Below are positions 1 to 8,136 of a stretch of 64,000 nt of DNA, piece after piece; the stretch's first letter is position 1; every line of letters starts with the position of its first letter. The notes below the pieces were generated by a model that worked only from the letters and a program-made list of their open reading frames with translations, had not been told where the DNA came from and did no database searches. The DNA is from Salinispora arenicola. Its GTDB lineage: Bacteria > Actinomycetota > Actinomycetes > Mycobacteriales > Micromonosporaceae. A program made the position numbers and the translations under genes. The stretch covers positions 1,364,001-1,428,000 of the forward strand of contig NZ_VFOL01000001.1 in NCBI RefSeq assembly GCF_006716065.1. The letters run 5' to 3'.

Positions 1-1591
1 GCCCGGCCGCCAGGCGAAGCGCCGTCACCGGATCGTCGACAGCGGCGTGGGCCAGTGCGGAGCTGATGTCCCCACCCATGTTGTCCAGGCGGTGCACCGC
101 CGCGATCAGGTCGGACCCGACCAGATTCGGTGCCGTCCGGGCAACCAACCTGGCCATGACCCGGGCGTGTCGGCGACGCACAGCGGTGAGTTCACCCACG
201 CCGGCGGTCTGCTCCACGGCGAACTCCCGGACCGCGTCGAGCAGCCGGAATCGGAACGGCCCGGCCCCCCGAACGCTGAGCAGGCCCAGTTCGAGCAGCC
301 GGTCCAGCAGCGCGACCGAGTCGGTGACCACTGTGTCCGCTGAGTCGGGACCGACGTCGAGTATCTCTTCGGCCAGCTTGACCGACCAGCGGTTACTGAA
401 GGCGGCGAGCCGGCGCAGGGCGGCCCGCTCCTTCGGTGTGAGCAGCAGGTAGCTGGTCGCCACGGCATCCCGCAGCGTCTCGACGGCCGTCGCGGGCGTC
501 CGCTGCACCGGGCCCGGGTCGGTGGCGTTCCAGCCCGGCCGCTCACCCGCGCCGGAGAAGGTGGCCAGGTCGAGGACTCGGTCGCCGTACCGGTCGAGCA
601 ACTCGTTGAGGTCGAGGATGCGTCCCCGCGCCGCCATCAGCTCGATGGCCAGGGGAAGGCCGCCGAGGCGCCGAACCAGGCGGGCCAGTGCCGGCAACTC
701 CGCCGCGGTCGGCGGATTCGGGCGGACCAGCGCGAGACGGGCGGTGAACAGCGCCACCGCCGGATACCTGGCGAGGGCCGCCGAATCGGCGTCATCTCGG
801 TCGGGCGGTGGCGCGTCGAGCGGAGCGACTGGCCGAACCCGCTCGCCACGCAGCCCGACCGGGTGCCTGCCGGTGACCAGTACCCGCAGGGACGGTACCG
901 CGCTCGCCAGCCGGTGCACGGTTTCCACGGCAGTGCCGGGAGCCCGCTCCACCGCGTCCACGATCAGCAGTGCCGGCTGGCCGTCGAGGCGGGTGGCGAG
1001 CTCGGGGAGGCGAGCCGCCCCGAACACCGCGGCCGAGACGGCGAGCACCTCCGCGACGTCCGATCCCTCCCCGACCAGGACCCCGGCCACCCCGCCCGGA
1101 AGGCGCCCGGCGGCCGCGTGGGCTACCGCCAGGGCCAGCGCGGTCTTACCGACGCCGGCCAGACCGACGAGGCTGACCAGTCGTACCGCCGGGTCGGAGG
1201 TGAGCATCCCGACCAACTCGACCACGTCACGCTCCCGGCCGATCAGCTCGACGGCCGGCGGCAGAACAGCCGGCCGCACCACCCCGGCGGAGCCGACGTA
1301 CGACGGCGGCTCGGGCTCCGGGGACCGGGGGGTCGGCACGTGGCGGGCGGCGACGAACGTCGACCGTGCCGCCCCCGCCAGCCCCAGGGCGGTGGCGAGC
1401 AGTTCGATGGTGGTCCGCTGGGGCCGCGACGAACGTCCCCGCTCCACGTCCCGGACGGTGCGGACACCGATACCGGCTCGGGTCGCCAGTTCGGCCTGGG
1501 TCAGACCGGCGGCGAGCCGGTGTCCACGGAGCAGATCGGGCAGCCCTGTCCGGCCACTCGACCACCGCGAACGGTCATCCTCCGGGTTCAT
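1..1591 (-). CDS. XRE-family regulator with STAND/NB-ARC-like ATPase domain (3' end outside window)
   Basis: The reading frame starts at an ATG at 1591 and runs off the left edge, so about 530 residues are visible. The first ~75 residues form an XRE-type helix-turn-helix (TQAELATRAGIGVRTVRDVERG). After a Pro-rich linker comes a P-loop NTPase domain with a Walker A motif (GLAGVGKTALAL), an LIVDAVE Walker-B-like strand and a GLPLAIEL motif typical of AfsR/NB-ARC proteins. This is the architecture of actinobacterial STAND regulators that lack the SARP winged helix. The C-terminus, usually TPR repeats, is missing from the window. The gene has the same orientation as the acyl-CoA operon but is separated from it by 127 bases and need not belong to it. 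The family is well supported by the motifs; the target genes are unknown. Confidence 0.85.
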   Translation of the reverse strand, partial: MNPEDDRSRWSSGRTGLPDLLRGHRLAAGLTQAELATRAGIGVRTVRDVERGRSSRPQRTTIELLATALGLAGAARSTFVAARHVPTPRSPEPEPPSYVGSAGVVRPAVLPPAVELIGRERDVVELVGMLTSDPAVRLVSLVGLAGVGKTALALAVAHAAAGRLPGGVAGVLVGEGSDVAEVLAVSAAVFGAARLPELATRLDGQPALLIVDAVERAPGTAVETVHRLASAVPSLRVLVTGRHPVGLRGERVRPVAPLDAPPPDRDDADSAALARYPAVALFTARLALVRPNPPTAAELPALARLVRRLGGLPLAIELMAARGRILDLNELLDRYGDRVLDLATFSGAGERPGWNATDPGPVQRTPATAVETLRDAVATSYLLLTPKERAALRRLAAFSNRWSVKLAEEILDVGPDSADTVVTDSVALLDRLLELGLLSVRGAGPFRFRLLDAVREFAVEQTAGVGELTAVRRRHARVMARLVARTAPNLVGSDLIAAVHRLDNMGGDISSALAHAAVDDPVTALRLAAG

Positions 1592-1718
1592 GGCCAGGAA
1601 GGGTACGGATCTCCGCCGACTGTCGACAGGCGATCGTCGTTCTACCGACGCCTCGCTGCGGATACCCGACAGCGGCGCCGCCGGGCGGGTCCTCGCGGCC
1701 GAACGGGAACGATCCCGG

Positions 1719-2873
1719 TCACAGCCCCAGTTCCCGAGCGATGATCATGCGTTGCACCTCGGAGGTGCCCTCGCCGATCTCCAGGATCTTGGCGTCCCGC
1801 CAGAAGCGGGCAACCGGAAACTCGTTCATGAATCCGTATCCGCCGTGGATCTGGGTAGCGTCCCGGGCGTTGTCGACCGCGATGGTGCTGGCGTGCAGCT
1901 TGGCGATGGCGGCCTGACGCTTGAACGGCTCCCCGGCGAGCATCCGTTGCGCGGCGTCGTAGTACGCCAACCGGGCCGTGTGCACCCTCAACTCCATATC
2001 CGCAATCTTGAACTGAATTGCCTGGTTACTCCCGATTGGACGACCGAAGGCATGCCGCTCCCTGGCGTACCTGACCGACTCGTCGACACAGCCCTGGGCC
2101 AGACCGACCGCGAGGGCGGCGATAGCGATCCGCCCCTCGTCGAGGATGCGCAGGAACTGCGCGAAGCCTCGACCCCGCTCGCCGAGCAGGTTGCCCGCCG
2201 GCACCCGGCAGTCGTCGAAGGTCAGCTCGTGCGTGTCGGACGCGGTCCAACCAACCTTGGAGTAGCCAGGAGCCACCGTGAAGCCCGGGGTTCCGGTCGG
2301 CACGATGATCGTGGAAAGCTCCTTCGATCCGTCCGGCCTCGTTCCGGTGGCCGCCGTGACGGTGACCAGATCGGTGATGTCGGTCCCGGAGTTGGTGATG
2401 AACGCCTTCGCGCCGTTGATCACCCACTCGTCCGTCGCCTCGTCGAGCACCGCCCGGGTCTGGGTGCCACCGGCGTCCGAGCCGAAACCCGGCTCGGTGA
2501 GCCCGAACGCGGCCAGCGCCGTGCCGGTGAGCAGCCTTGGCAGCCACCGCTCCCGCTGCTCGTCCGTGCCGAATCGGTAGATGGGCATCGCGCCGAGCGA
2601 GACCGCCGCCTCGAGCGTGATCGCCACACTGGAATCGATCCGGGCGAGTTCCTCCAGCGCGAGGCAGAGCGCGAAGTAGTCGCCGCCCATGCCGCCGTGT
2701 TCCTCGGGGAAGGGTAGGCCGAACAGGCCCATCTTCCCCATCTGGCGAATCACGTCGTACGGGAAGCTGTGCCGCTCGTAATGCTCGGCGATGACCGGGG
2801 CAACCACCTCGCGGGCGAGGTCCCGGACGCTCGTCCGGAGTGCCTCGTGTTCCTCGGTGAGCCGGAAGTCCAT
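1719..2873 (-). CDS. acdH: acyl-CoA dehydrogenase (branched-chain/leucine catabolism type)
   Basis: Flavin enzyme of 384 residues that makes the alpha,beta double bond of an acyl-CoA. The full family layout is present: helical N-terminus, middle beta domain with the FAD/substrate motif LTEPGFGSDAGG, and a C-terminal helical domain ending in the catalytic-base region GEGTSEVQRMIIARELGL. The ATG at 2873 follows a strong AGGAGG. It is the last gene of a five-gene operon with tetR, biotin carboxylase, HMG-CoA lyase and carboxyltransferase, 58 bases after the carboxyltransferase stop. This matches the branched-chain amino acid locus of Streptomyces (acdH with accA1/accD1/hmgL), so the substrate is probably isovaleryl-CoA or a related branched acyl-CoA. 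The substrate is inferred from context; the symbol is by analogy. Confidence 0.9.
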   Translation of the reverse strand: MDFRLTEEHEALRTSVRDLAREVVAPVIAEHYERHSFPYDVIRQMGKMGLFGLPFPEEHGGMGGDYFALCLALEELARIDSSVAITLEAAVSLGAMPIYRFGTDEQRERWLPRLLTGTALAAFGLTEPGFGSDAGGTQTRAVLDEATDEWVINGAKAFITNSGTDITDLVTVTAATGTRPDGSKELSTIIVPTGTPGFTVAPGYSKVGWTASDTHELTFDDCRVPAGNLLGERGRGFAQFLRILDEGRIAIAALAVGLAQGCVDESVRYARERHAFGRPIGSNQAIQFKIADMELRVHTARLAYYDAAQRMLAGEPFKRQAAIAKLHASTIAVDNARDATQIHGGYGFMNEFPVARFWRDAKILEIGEGTSEVQRMIIARELGL

Positions 2874-2931
2874 GGTTTCCTCCTGGTGGGGGGAGAGGGC
2901 CGCCGGGCGCTCGTGACGCCGGACGGCCGGG

Positions 2932-4464
2932 TCAGACAGGTGTCACGCCGTGCCGGCGGGTGGCGAAGTGGCGGTCTTTGCCACGGGCGGCGGCGAACCG
3001 GCGGATCAGCTCGGTCCGTAGCTCGTGTGGTTCAACGATCGCGTCGACCACCAGTTCACCGGCGAGTCGGACGATGTCGATGTCCTGCTCGTACTCCTCG
3101 CGGCGGGCAGCGACGAAGGCGGCCCGTTCGCTCTCGTCCCCGATTGCCGCGACCTTGTTGGCGTAGACAGCGTTCACCGCCGCCTCCGCGCCCATCACGG
3201 CGATCTTCGCGGTCGGCAGGGCGATCGTGGCGTCCGGCTCGAACCCGGGGCCCGCCATCGCGTAGAGGCCGGCACCGTACGCCTTGCGCACGACCACGCA
3301 GATCTTGGGCACGGTCGCCTCCGAAATCGCAGTGATCATTTTGGCGCCGTGACGGATGATGCCCTGCTTCTCGACAGCGCTACCGACCATGAATCCAGGA
3401 ACATCGGAGAGGAACAGCAACGGCACGTTGAACGCGTCGCAGAGCTGCACGAACCGCGTCGCCTTGTCAGCCGAGTCGACGAAGAGCACGCCACCTTTGA
3501 CCATCGAGTTGTTGCCGACCACGCCAACGACCTCGCCATCGAGCCGGCCGAAGCCGATGGTCAGCTCCTTGGCCCACAGGGCCTGGATCTCGAAAAAGCT
3601 ACCCTGGTCAAGCAGACCCTTCGCGTACCGACGCATGTCGAACGCCTGTCGCTCGCTGGCCGGCACCAGCGCCGCCAGATCGACCTTCGTCGGCGCTTCG
3701 GCGGCGGGCGCCGCTGGCGGCGGCTGGGTCCAGTTGGTCGGAAGGTACGACAGGTAGCGCCGCACGACGTCGAGCGCGTCGGCCTCACTGCGGCAGAGGA
3801 AGTGCCCGACGCCGGACTCGGCGCAGTGCACCCGGGCCCCGCCCATCGCCTCCAGGGTCGTCTTCTCTCCGGTGACCATCTCGACCATGCGGTCCGAGCC
3901 CAGGTACATGCTGGCATTGCCATCGACCATGGCGACCACGTCGCAGAATGCCGGGATGTACGCCCCGCCGGCCGCGCTCGGCCCGAAGAGCGCACAGACC
4001 TGTGGGATCGATCCGGAGGCGCGGACCTGGTTCCAGAAGATCTTCCCGGCGCCACGCCGCCCGGGGAACAGCTCGACCTGGTCAGTGATCCGGGCACCGG
4101 CCGAGTCGACCAGGTAGACCATCGGAACTTTGGTCGTGTAAGCCTGCTCGATGATCCGGATAATCTTCTCGACTGTCCGGGCGCCCCAGCTGCCGGCCTT
4201 GACCGTGGAGTCGTTGGCCATCAGGCAGACCGGGCGGCCGTCGATGGTGGCGGTGCCGGTGATCACGCCGTCGGCGGGCAGGCCCTCGGCCAACGCGTTG
4301 GCGTAGAGGCCGTCCTCGACGAAGGAGCCGTCGTCGACCAGGGAGGCGACGCGCTCCCGGGCGAAGAGCTTGCCCTTCGCGGCGTTCGCCGCATGGTACT
4401 TGTCCGCGCCTCCGGCCCGGGCCCGCTTGCGTAGCTGCTCCAGCGCCTCACCATCGAGCGTCAC
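2932..4464 (-). CDS. accD1: acyl-CoA carboxylase beta subunit (carboxyltransferase), probably methylcrotonyl-CoA
   Basis: Carboxyltransferase of 510 residues that moves CO2 from carboxybiotin to an acyl-CoA. Both crotonase-like halves are visible: the N-terminal half with YLVDSAGARITDQVELFPG and the C-terminal half with FLSDVPGFMVGSAVEKQGII and the oxyanion-type GAGLYAMAGPG. The frame is open further upstream, but the GTG at 4464 is chosen because GGAGGAG sits just before it and the mature family start (TLDGEALEQLRKRA) follows. Beside HMG-CoA lyase and an acyl-CoA dehydrogenase it most likely acts as the beta subunit of 3-methylcrotonyl-CoA carboxylase in leucine breakdown. Substrate is inferred from neighbours. 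A palindrome at 4526-4543 lies in its upstream region. Confidence 0.9.
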   Translation of the reverse strand: MTLDGEALEQLRKRARAGGADKYHAANAAKGKLFARERVASLVDDGSFVEDGLYANALAEGLPADGVITGTATIDGRPVCLMANDSTVKAGSWGARTVEKIIRIIEQAYTTKVPMVYLVDSAGARITDQVELFPGRRGAGKIFWNQVRASGSIPQVCALFGPSAAGGAYIPAFCDVVAMVDGNASMYLGSDRMVEMVTGEKTTLEAMGGARVHCAESGVGHFLCRSEADALDVVRRYLSYLPTNWTQPPPAAPAAEAPTKVDLAALVPASERQAFDMRRYAKGLLDQGSFFEIQALWAKELTIGFGRLDGEVVGVVGNNSMVKGGVLFVDSADKATRFVQLCDAFNVPLLFLSDVPGFMVGSAVEKQGIIRHGAKMITAISEATVPKICVVVRKAYGAGLYAMAGPGFEPDATIALPTAKIAVMGAEAAVNAVYANKVAAIGDESERAAFVAARREEYEQDIDIVRLAGELVVDAIVEPHELRTELIRRFAAARGKDRHFATRRHGVTPV

Positions 4465-4525
4465 GCCGACTCCTCCTGTGCCGCCGCTCCCGGTCCGGCG
4501 TGCACTCGGTGCACCACCAAACCAT

Positions 4526-4543
4526 CCTGAACGATCGTTAGGG
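4526..4543. promoter_or_regulatory. palindrome upstream of carboxyltransferase gene (possible operator)
   Basis: A perfect 10-bp palindrome AACGATCGTT at 4530-4539 is flanked by matching CC/GG two bases out, 62 bases upstream of the GTG of the carboxyltransferase gene. A second symmetric element, GTGCAC-TCG-GTGCAC, lies at 4500-4514 between it and the gene. The 200-base gap after the HMG-CoA lyase stop could hold an internal promoter. The binding protein is unknown; the TetR regulator of this operon is one candidate, although its candidate site at 7163 is different in sequence. Confidence 0.35.
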
Positions 4544-4664
4544 TAGCGCACCAGGCACACCATCGACCCGCCCACACCCGGGAAGATCCGGTACTCACCC
4601 TGATCCGGGGCGGCGGCGCCCGGTGTTGACCGGCCCGGTGGGCCGGCCCACACCGGTGACGGGA

Positions 4665-5585
4665 CTAGCTGGCCAGCGGAGTCAACCGGGTACGCGGGCC
4701 GGCGCGGAGGACGCCGCTGGGCAGGCGCCGACCGGTCAACTCCTCGGCCAGTTCGGCGGCCTCGATCAGGGCGGCCAGGTCGACACCGGTGTCGATGCCC
4801 ATGTCGTGCAGCATGTGTACGGCCTCCTCGGTGGCCAGGTTGCCGCTGGCCCCGGGCGCGTACGGGCAGCCGCCCAGGCCACCGACGCTCGCGTCGAACT
4901 CGGTCACCCCCAGCTCGATGGCGGTCAACAGGTTCGCCAGCGCGGTACCCCGGGTGTTGTGGAAGTGCAGCAGCACCGGTATGCCCGCGTTGCGGTCGCG
5001 TACCGCCGTCACCACCTCGCGGACCCGGCGGGGCGTCGCCATGCCGGTGGTGTCGCCGAACGCCACCCGGTCGGCGCCGTCCCGCGCCACCCGGTCCACG
5101 ATCCCGGCGACCCGGACGGGGTCAACGTCGCCCTCGTACGGACAGCCGAAACTGGTCGCGACGATGACCTCGGCCTGAGCACCGGCATCGTGGAGCAGGC
5201 CAACCAACTCGGCGACATCGTCCAGTGACTCATCGGTCGAGCGGTTGATGTTGCGCCGGTTGTGCGTGTCACTGGCTGACACCACCACCTCGACCTCGGT
5301 GAACCCGGCGGCCAGCGCACGTTGGGCACCTCGTATGTTCGGCACCAGCGCCGAGTAGCGCACCCCGTCGGCCCGCTCCGCCCGCCGCCACACCTCGTCG
5401 GCGTCGGCCATCTGCGGGATCGCCTTCGGATGCACGAAGGACACCGCCTCGATCCGCCGCACCCCGGTCCGGGAGAGCGCGTCGAGCAGCCGCACCTTCG
5501 CCTCGGTCGGGATCGGCTCCTCGTTCTGGAGCCCGTCGCGCGGCCCAACCTCCCGGATGGACACGAATCCCGGCATATTCCCCAT
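4665..5585 (-). CDS. hmgL: hydroxymethylglutaryl-CoA lyase
   Basis: Cleaves HMG-CoA to acetoacetate and acetyl-CoA, the last step of leucine catabolism. It is a TIM-barrel enzyme of about 306 residues with the substrate/metal motif REVGPRDGLQNE near the N-terminus, metal-ligand HFHNTRG, and the family signature GGLGGCPYAPGASGNLATE with its conserved Cys. ATG at 5585 is preferred because GAGGTGG lies just upstream; an ATG at 5576 and one at 5597 are alternatives. It lies between the biotin carboxylase and carboxyltransferase genes, which supports a leucine-degradation operon rather than fatty-acid synthesis. Confidence 0.92.
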   Translation of the reverse strand: MGNMPGFVSIREVGPRDGLQNEEPIPTEAKVRLLDALSRTGVRRIEAVSFVHPKAIPQMADADEVWRRAERADGVRYSALVPNIRGAQRALAAGFTEVEVVVSASDTHNRRNINRSTDESLDDVAELVGLLHDAGAQAEVIVATSFGCPYEGDVDPVRVAGIVDRVARDGADRVAFGDTTGMATPRRVREVVTAVRDRNAGIPVLLHFHNTRGTALANLLTAIELGVTEFDASVGGLGGCPYAPGASGNLATEEAVHMLHDMGIDTGVDLAALIEAAELAEELTGRRLPSGVLRAGPRTRLTPLAS

Positions 5586-5769
5586 GGGCCACCTCACTGT
5601 GACACGCTCTGGTCCTACTCCCCCAGCATGTCACCCCCGCCGCCAATCCAGTCGATCATGCAAAGCCACCGGGCTCGGTGGCCGGCGTGTCGACCTGGGC
5701 TCCACCACGAGCGCGGGGCCACGAGGTCGACACCACGGCGGGTGGCGCAACCACCCCGACGAGTACGGG

Positions 5770-7107
5770 TCAACGCATCCGGGAGACGATGCCGGTGTCG
5801 TAGTCGCCGGAGAGGAACTCGGCGTTGTCCAGCAGCTCGGCGAAGAAGGGAAGGTTGTTCTTCGGGCCGACGAGCTGGAACTGCGCCACCGCGGCCCGCG
5901 CACGGCTGATCGCCTCCGCGCGATCCGCACCACTGACGATGAGCTTGGCCATCAGGCTGTCGTAGAACGGGGTCACCGTGTTGCCGGCGATGTACCCAGC
6001 ATCGACGCGGACGCCCTCGCCGGCCGGTTCGGTCCAGACGGTGATCGCACCCGGACCGGGCAGGAAACGCTTCGGGTCCTCGGCGTTGACCCGCAGCTCG
6101 ATCGCGTGCCCGCGGGGCGTGACGGCGTCCGGGTCGAAGGTCGGCGGCAGCCCGGCGGCCACCCGCAGCTGCTCCTCTACCAGGTCGACCCCGTAGACCG
6201 ACTCGGTGACCGGGTGCTCAACCTGCAGCCGCGTGTTCATCTCGAGGAAGAAGAACTCATCCGTGGTGGGGTCGAGCAGACACTCGACCGTGCCGGCGTT
6301 CCGGTAGCCGACCGCCTCGCCGGCCCGCACCGCCGCAGCCAGGAAACGGGACCGGAGCTCGGGAGTGACGGCTGGGGACGGTGACTCCTCCACCAGCTTC
6401 TGGTTACGTCGCTGCACCGAGCACTCGCGTTCGCCGAGCGCCACCACCCGGCCGTCGGCCAGGCCGAGGATCTGCACCTCGACGTGCCGTACCCGAGGGA
6501 AGTACCGTTCGATCAGCACCGAACCGTCCCCGAACATCCGCTCGGCGAACGACCGCACCTTGTCGAATTCGGTGCGTAACGCGGCCTCGTCGTTCGCGAT
6601 CCCCATGCCCATGCCGCCCCCGCCGGCGGCGGCCTTGACCATCACCGGGTAGCCGATCCCCGCCGCCGCATCGACCGCTGCGGCGAGGTCAGCCGCCGGT
6701 TCCGTGGTCCCCGGCGCGACCGGCACCCCGGCCGCCGCCATCAGATTCCGGGCGTTGATCTTGTCGCCCATCGCGGTGATCGCATCAGCGCCGGGCCCAA
6801 CCCAGATCAGGCCACTGGCCTCGACCGCCTGGGCGAAGTCGGCGTTCTCCGACAGGAAGCCATAGCCGGGGTGGATCGCCTGCGCCCCGGTGGACTTGGC
6901 GGCGGCGAGGACGGCCTCGACGTTCCGGTAGCTCTCTGCCGGGTTCGCCGGGCCGACGCAGACGGCCTCATCGGCCTCGGCCACGAACGGTAGGCCGGCG
7001 TCCGCCTCTGAGTGCACCGCGACCGCCCGGACACCGAGCCGCTTCGCGGTACGGATGATCCGGCGGGCGATCTCACCCCGATTGACGACCAGCAGCGACT
7101 CGATCAT
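5770..7107 (-). CDS. accA1: biotin carboxylase subunit without a biotin-carrier domain
   Basis: ATP-grasp biotin carboxylase of 445 residues. N-terminal LLVVNRGEIARRIIRTAKRLG, the ATP glycine-rich loop KAAAGGGGMGM, EMNTRLQVEHPVTE and the C-terminal carboxylase domain are all present. ATG at 7107 follows GGAGGAAAC. In actinobacteria the alpha subunit at such loci usually continues through a linker to a biotin-carrier (BCCP) domain with an AMKM biotinylation motif (about 640-690 residues). Here translation stops after SRMR, and none of the frames in the following 185 bases encodes an AMKM motif. Either the carrier is supplied by another locus or the domain was lost. The role in leucine catabolism is inferred from the operon. 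Confidence 0.88.
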   Translation of the reverse strand: MIESLLVVNRGEIARRIIRTAKRLGVRAVAVHSEADAGLPFVAEADEAVCVGPANPAESYRNVEAVLAAAKSTGAQAIHPGYGFLSENADFAQAVEASGLIWVGPGADAITAMGDKINARNLMAAAGVPVAPGTTEPAADLAAAVDAAAGIGYPVMVKAAAGGGGMGMGIANDEAALRTEFDKVRSFAERMFGDGSVLIERYFPRVRHVEVQILGLADGRVVALGERECSVQRRNQKLVEESPSPAVTPELRSRFLAAAVRAGEAVGYRNAGTVECLLDPTTDEFFFLEMNTRLQVEHPVTESVYGVDLVEEQLRVAAGLPPTFDPDAVTPRGHAIELRVNAEDPKRFLPGPGAITVWTEPAGEGVRVDAGYIAGNTVTPFYDSLMAKLIVSGADRAEAISRARAAVAQFQLVGPKNNLPFFAELLDNAEFLSGDYDTGIVSRMR

Positions 7108-7162
7108 GTTTCCTCCAGCGTCCCGGTTCGAACGGAAGCTAGGGAACCACGCCACCCCGGTT

Positions 7163-7176
7163 ACTGACGAGTCAGT
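7163..7176. promoter_or_regulatory. candidate TetR operator upstream of the acyl-CoA operon genes
   Basis: Inverted repeat ACTGAC-GA-GTCAGT lies in the 122-base gap between the tetR gene and the biotin carboxylase gene, 56 bases before the ATG at 7107. Size and symmetry suit a TetR-family dimer, and the adjacent gene encodes one. The pairing of site and protein is inferred. Confidence 0.45.
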
Positions 7177-7229
7177 GTGCGCAGGGCCCTCGGTCGAGCC
7201 TGGGGTAACGCCGGGCCTTCAGTCAACGC

Positions 7230-7850
7230 TCAGCGTGCTGTCGGCGCCAGCAGGGCCGCCAGCGTCGCGCCTCGGAGCAGCTCGGCCCGGCGCTGTCGGT
7301 TCACCTCGCCGCCGAGGAACGGGGTCGAGTTCATCAGCCCGAAGGCGGCGTGGGCCAGCACCCGCGCCTCGCCGTCGGGCAAGCCTGGGTGTGCTGCGGT
7401 CAGCACACTCACCCACTCCTCGACGTACTGCCGTTGGAGCCGGCGGATACGGCGACGCGGCTGGTCAGGCAGCCGGTCCAACTCGTGCAGGTGCAGGGCG
7501 ATCACCGCCGGCTGGGCCAACGCGAAGTCGACATGGAAATCGATAAGCGACTCCAACGCGGCGTGTGGATCGTCGGGGTGGGCCGCGGCCCGCTCCTGTC
7601 CGCCGGCGAGCAGCCCTTCGCTGACCGGAACCAGCGCGGCGACCAGCATCGCCTCCTTGCCGGCGAAATGGTGGTAGAGCGCCGGCCCGGTGACCCCGGC
7701 GGCGGCACCGATGTCATCCATCGACACGCCGTGGTAACCCCGGGCAGCAAACAACCCGACCGCGATCTCCAGGATCTCGTCCTTGCGGGACCGGCGTCGG
7801 CCGCTGCCCATATCGCCGTCCGTCGCTCCCCGCGACTGCTGCACCGTCAC
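7230..7850 (-). CDS. TetR-family transcriptional regulator
   Basis: N-terminal TetR helix-turn-helix is clear (RKDEILEIAVGLFAARGYHGVSMDDIGAAAGVTGPALYHHF split over helices 1-3), followed by a helical ligand-binding domain that ends near PTAR. About 206 residues. The GTG at 7850 is used; an ATG at 7811 (MGSGRRRSRKDEIL) is equally possible and leaves the HTH intact. It is the first gene of the leftward acyl-CoA catabolism set and probably represses it, with an acyl-CoA as the likely ligand. This is inferred from position and from related actinobacterial operons. A 14-bp inverted repeat at 7163-7176 is a plausible binding site. Confidence 0.88.
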   Translation of the reverse strand: MTVQQSRGATDGDMGSGRRRSRKDEILEIAVGLFAARGYHGVSMDDIGAAAGVTGPALYHHFAGKEAMLVAALVPVSEGLLAGGQERAAAHPDDPHAALESLIDFHVDFALAQPAVIALHLHELDRLPDQPRRRIRRLQRQYVEEWVSVLTAAHPGLPDGEARVLAHAAFGLMNSTPFLGGEVNRQRRAELLRGATLAALLAPTAR

Positions 7851-8136
7851 GGGGCAAAGCGTAGACCCGCGGCCGGCACGGTGTGCAGGGGCCGGGTCAG
7901 GCCTGCCCAACCGGACACACCGCGCCCTTCGTCAACCACCGACACGCTGGTCGACGGGTCCGTTCGCACGTCCCACCGTTACCCGTGCCATCCGGACCAG
8001 GGCGGAGGTCCAGCAGCCGAGGCAAACCCTAAGCATCGATATCCATCACTAATTTGGCTAGCATTCCCCTATCGTCCAGCGCCTCTCGAATCGGCCGTCG
8101 GCCGCGGGAGGGCCCGCACAGGAGGAGGACCGGGAG

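Noticed and set aside
522..2717. 731-residue open frame on the plus strand
   Set aside because: Antisense to the regulator and acyl-CoA dehydrogenase; Arg/Ser/Pro-rich shadow typical of high-GC DNA, no motif.
3025..4434. 469-residue plus-strand frame
   Set aside because: Antisense to the carboxyltransferase gene, which has all family motifs; no ribosome site.
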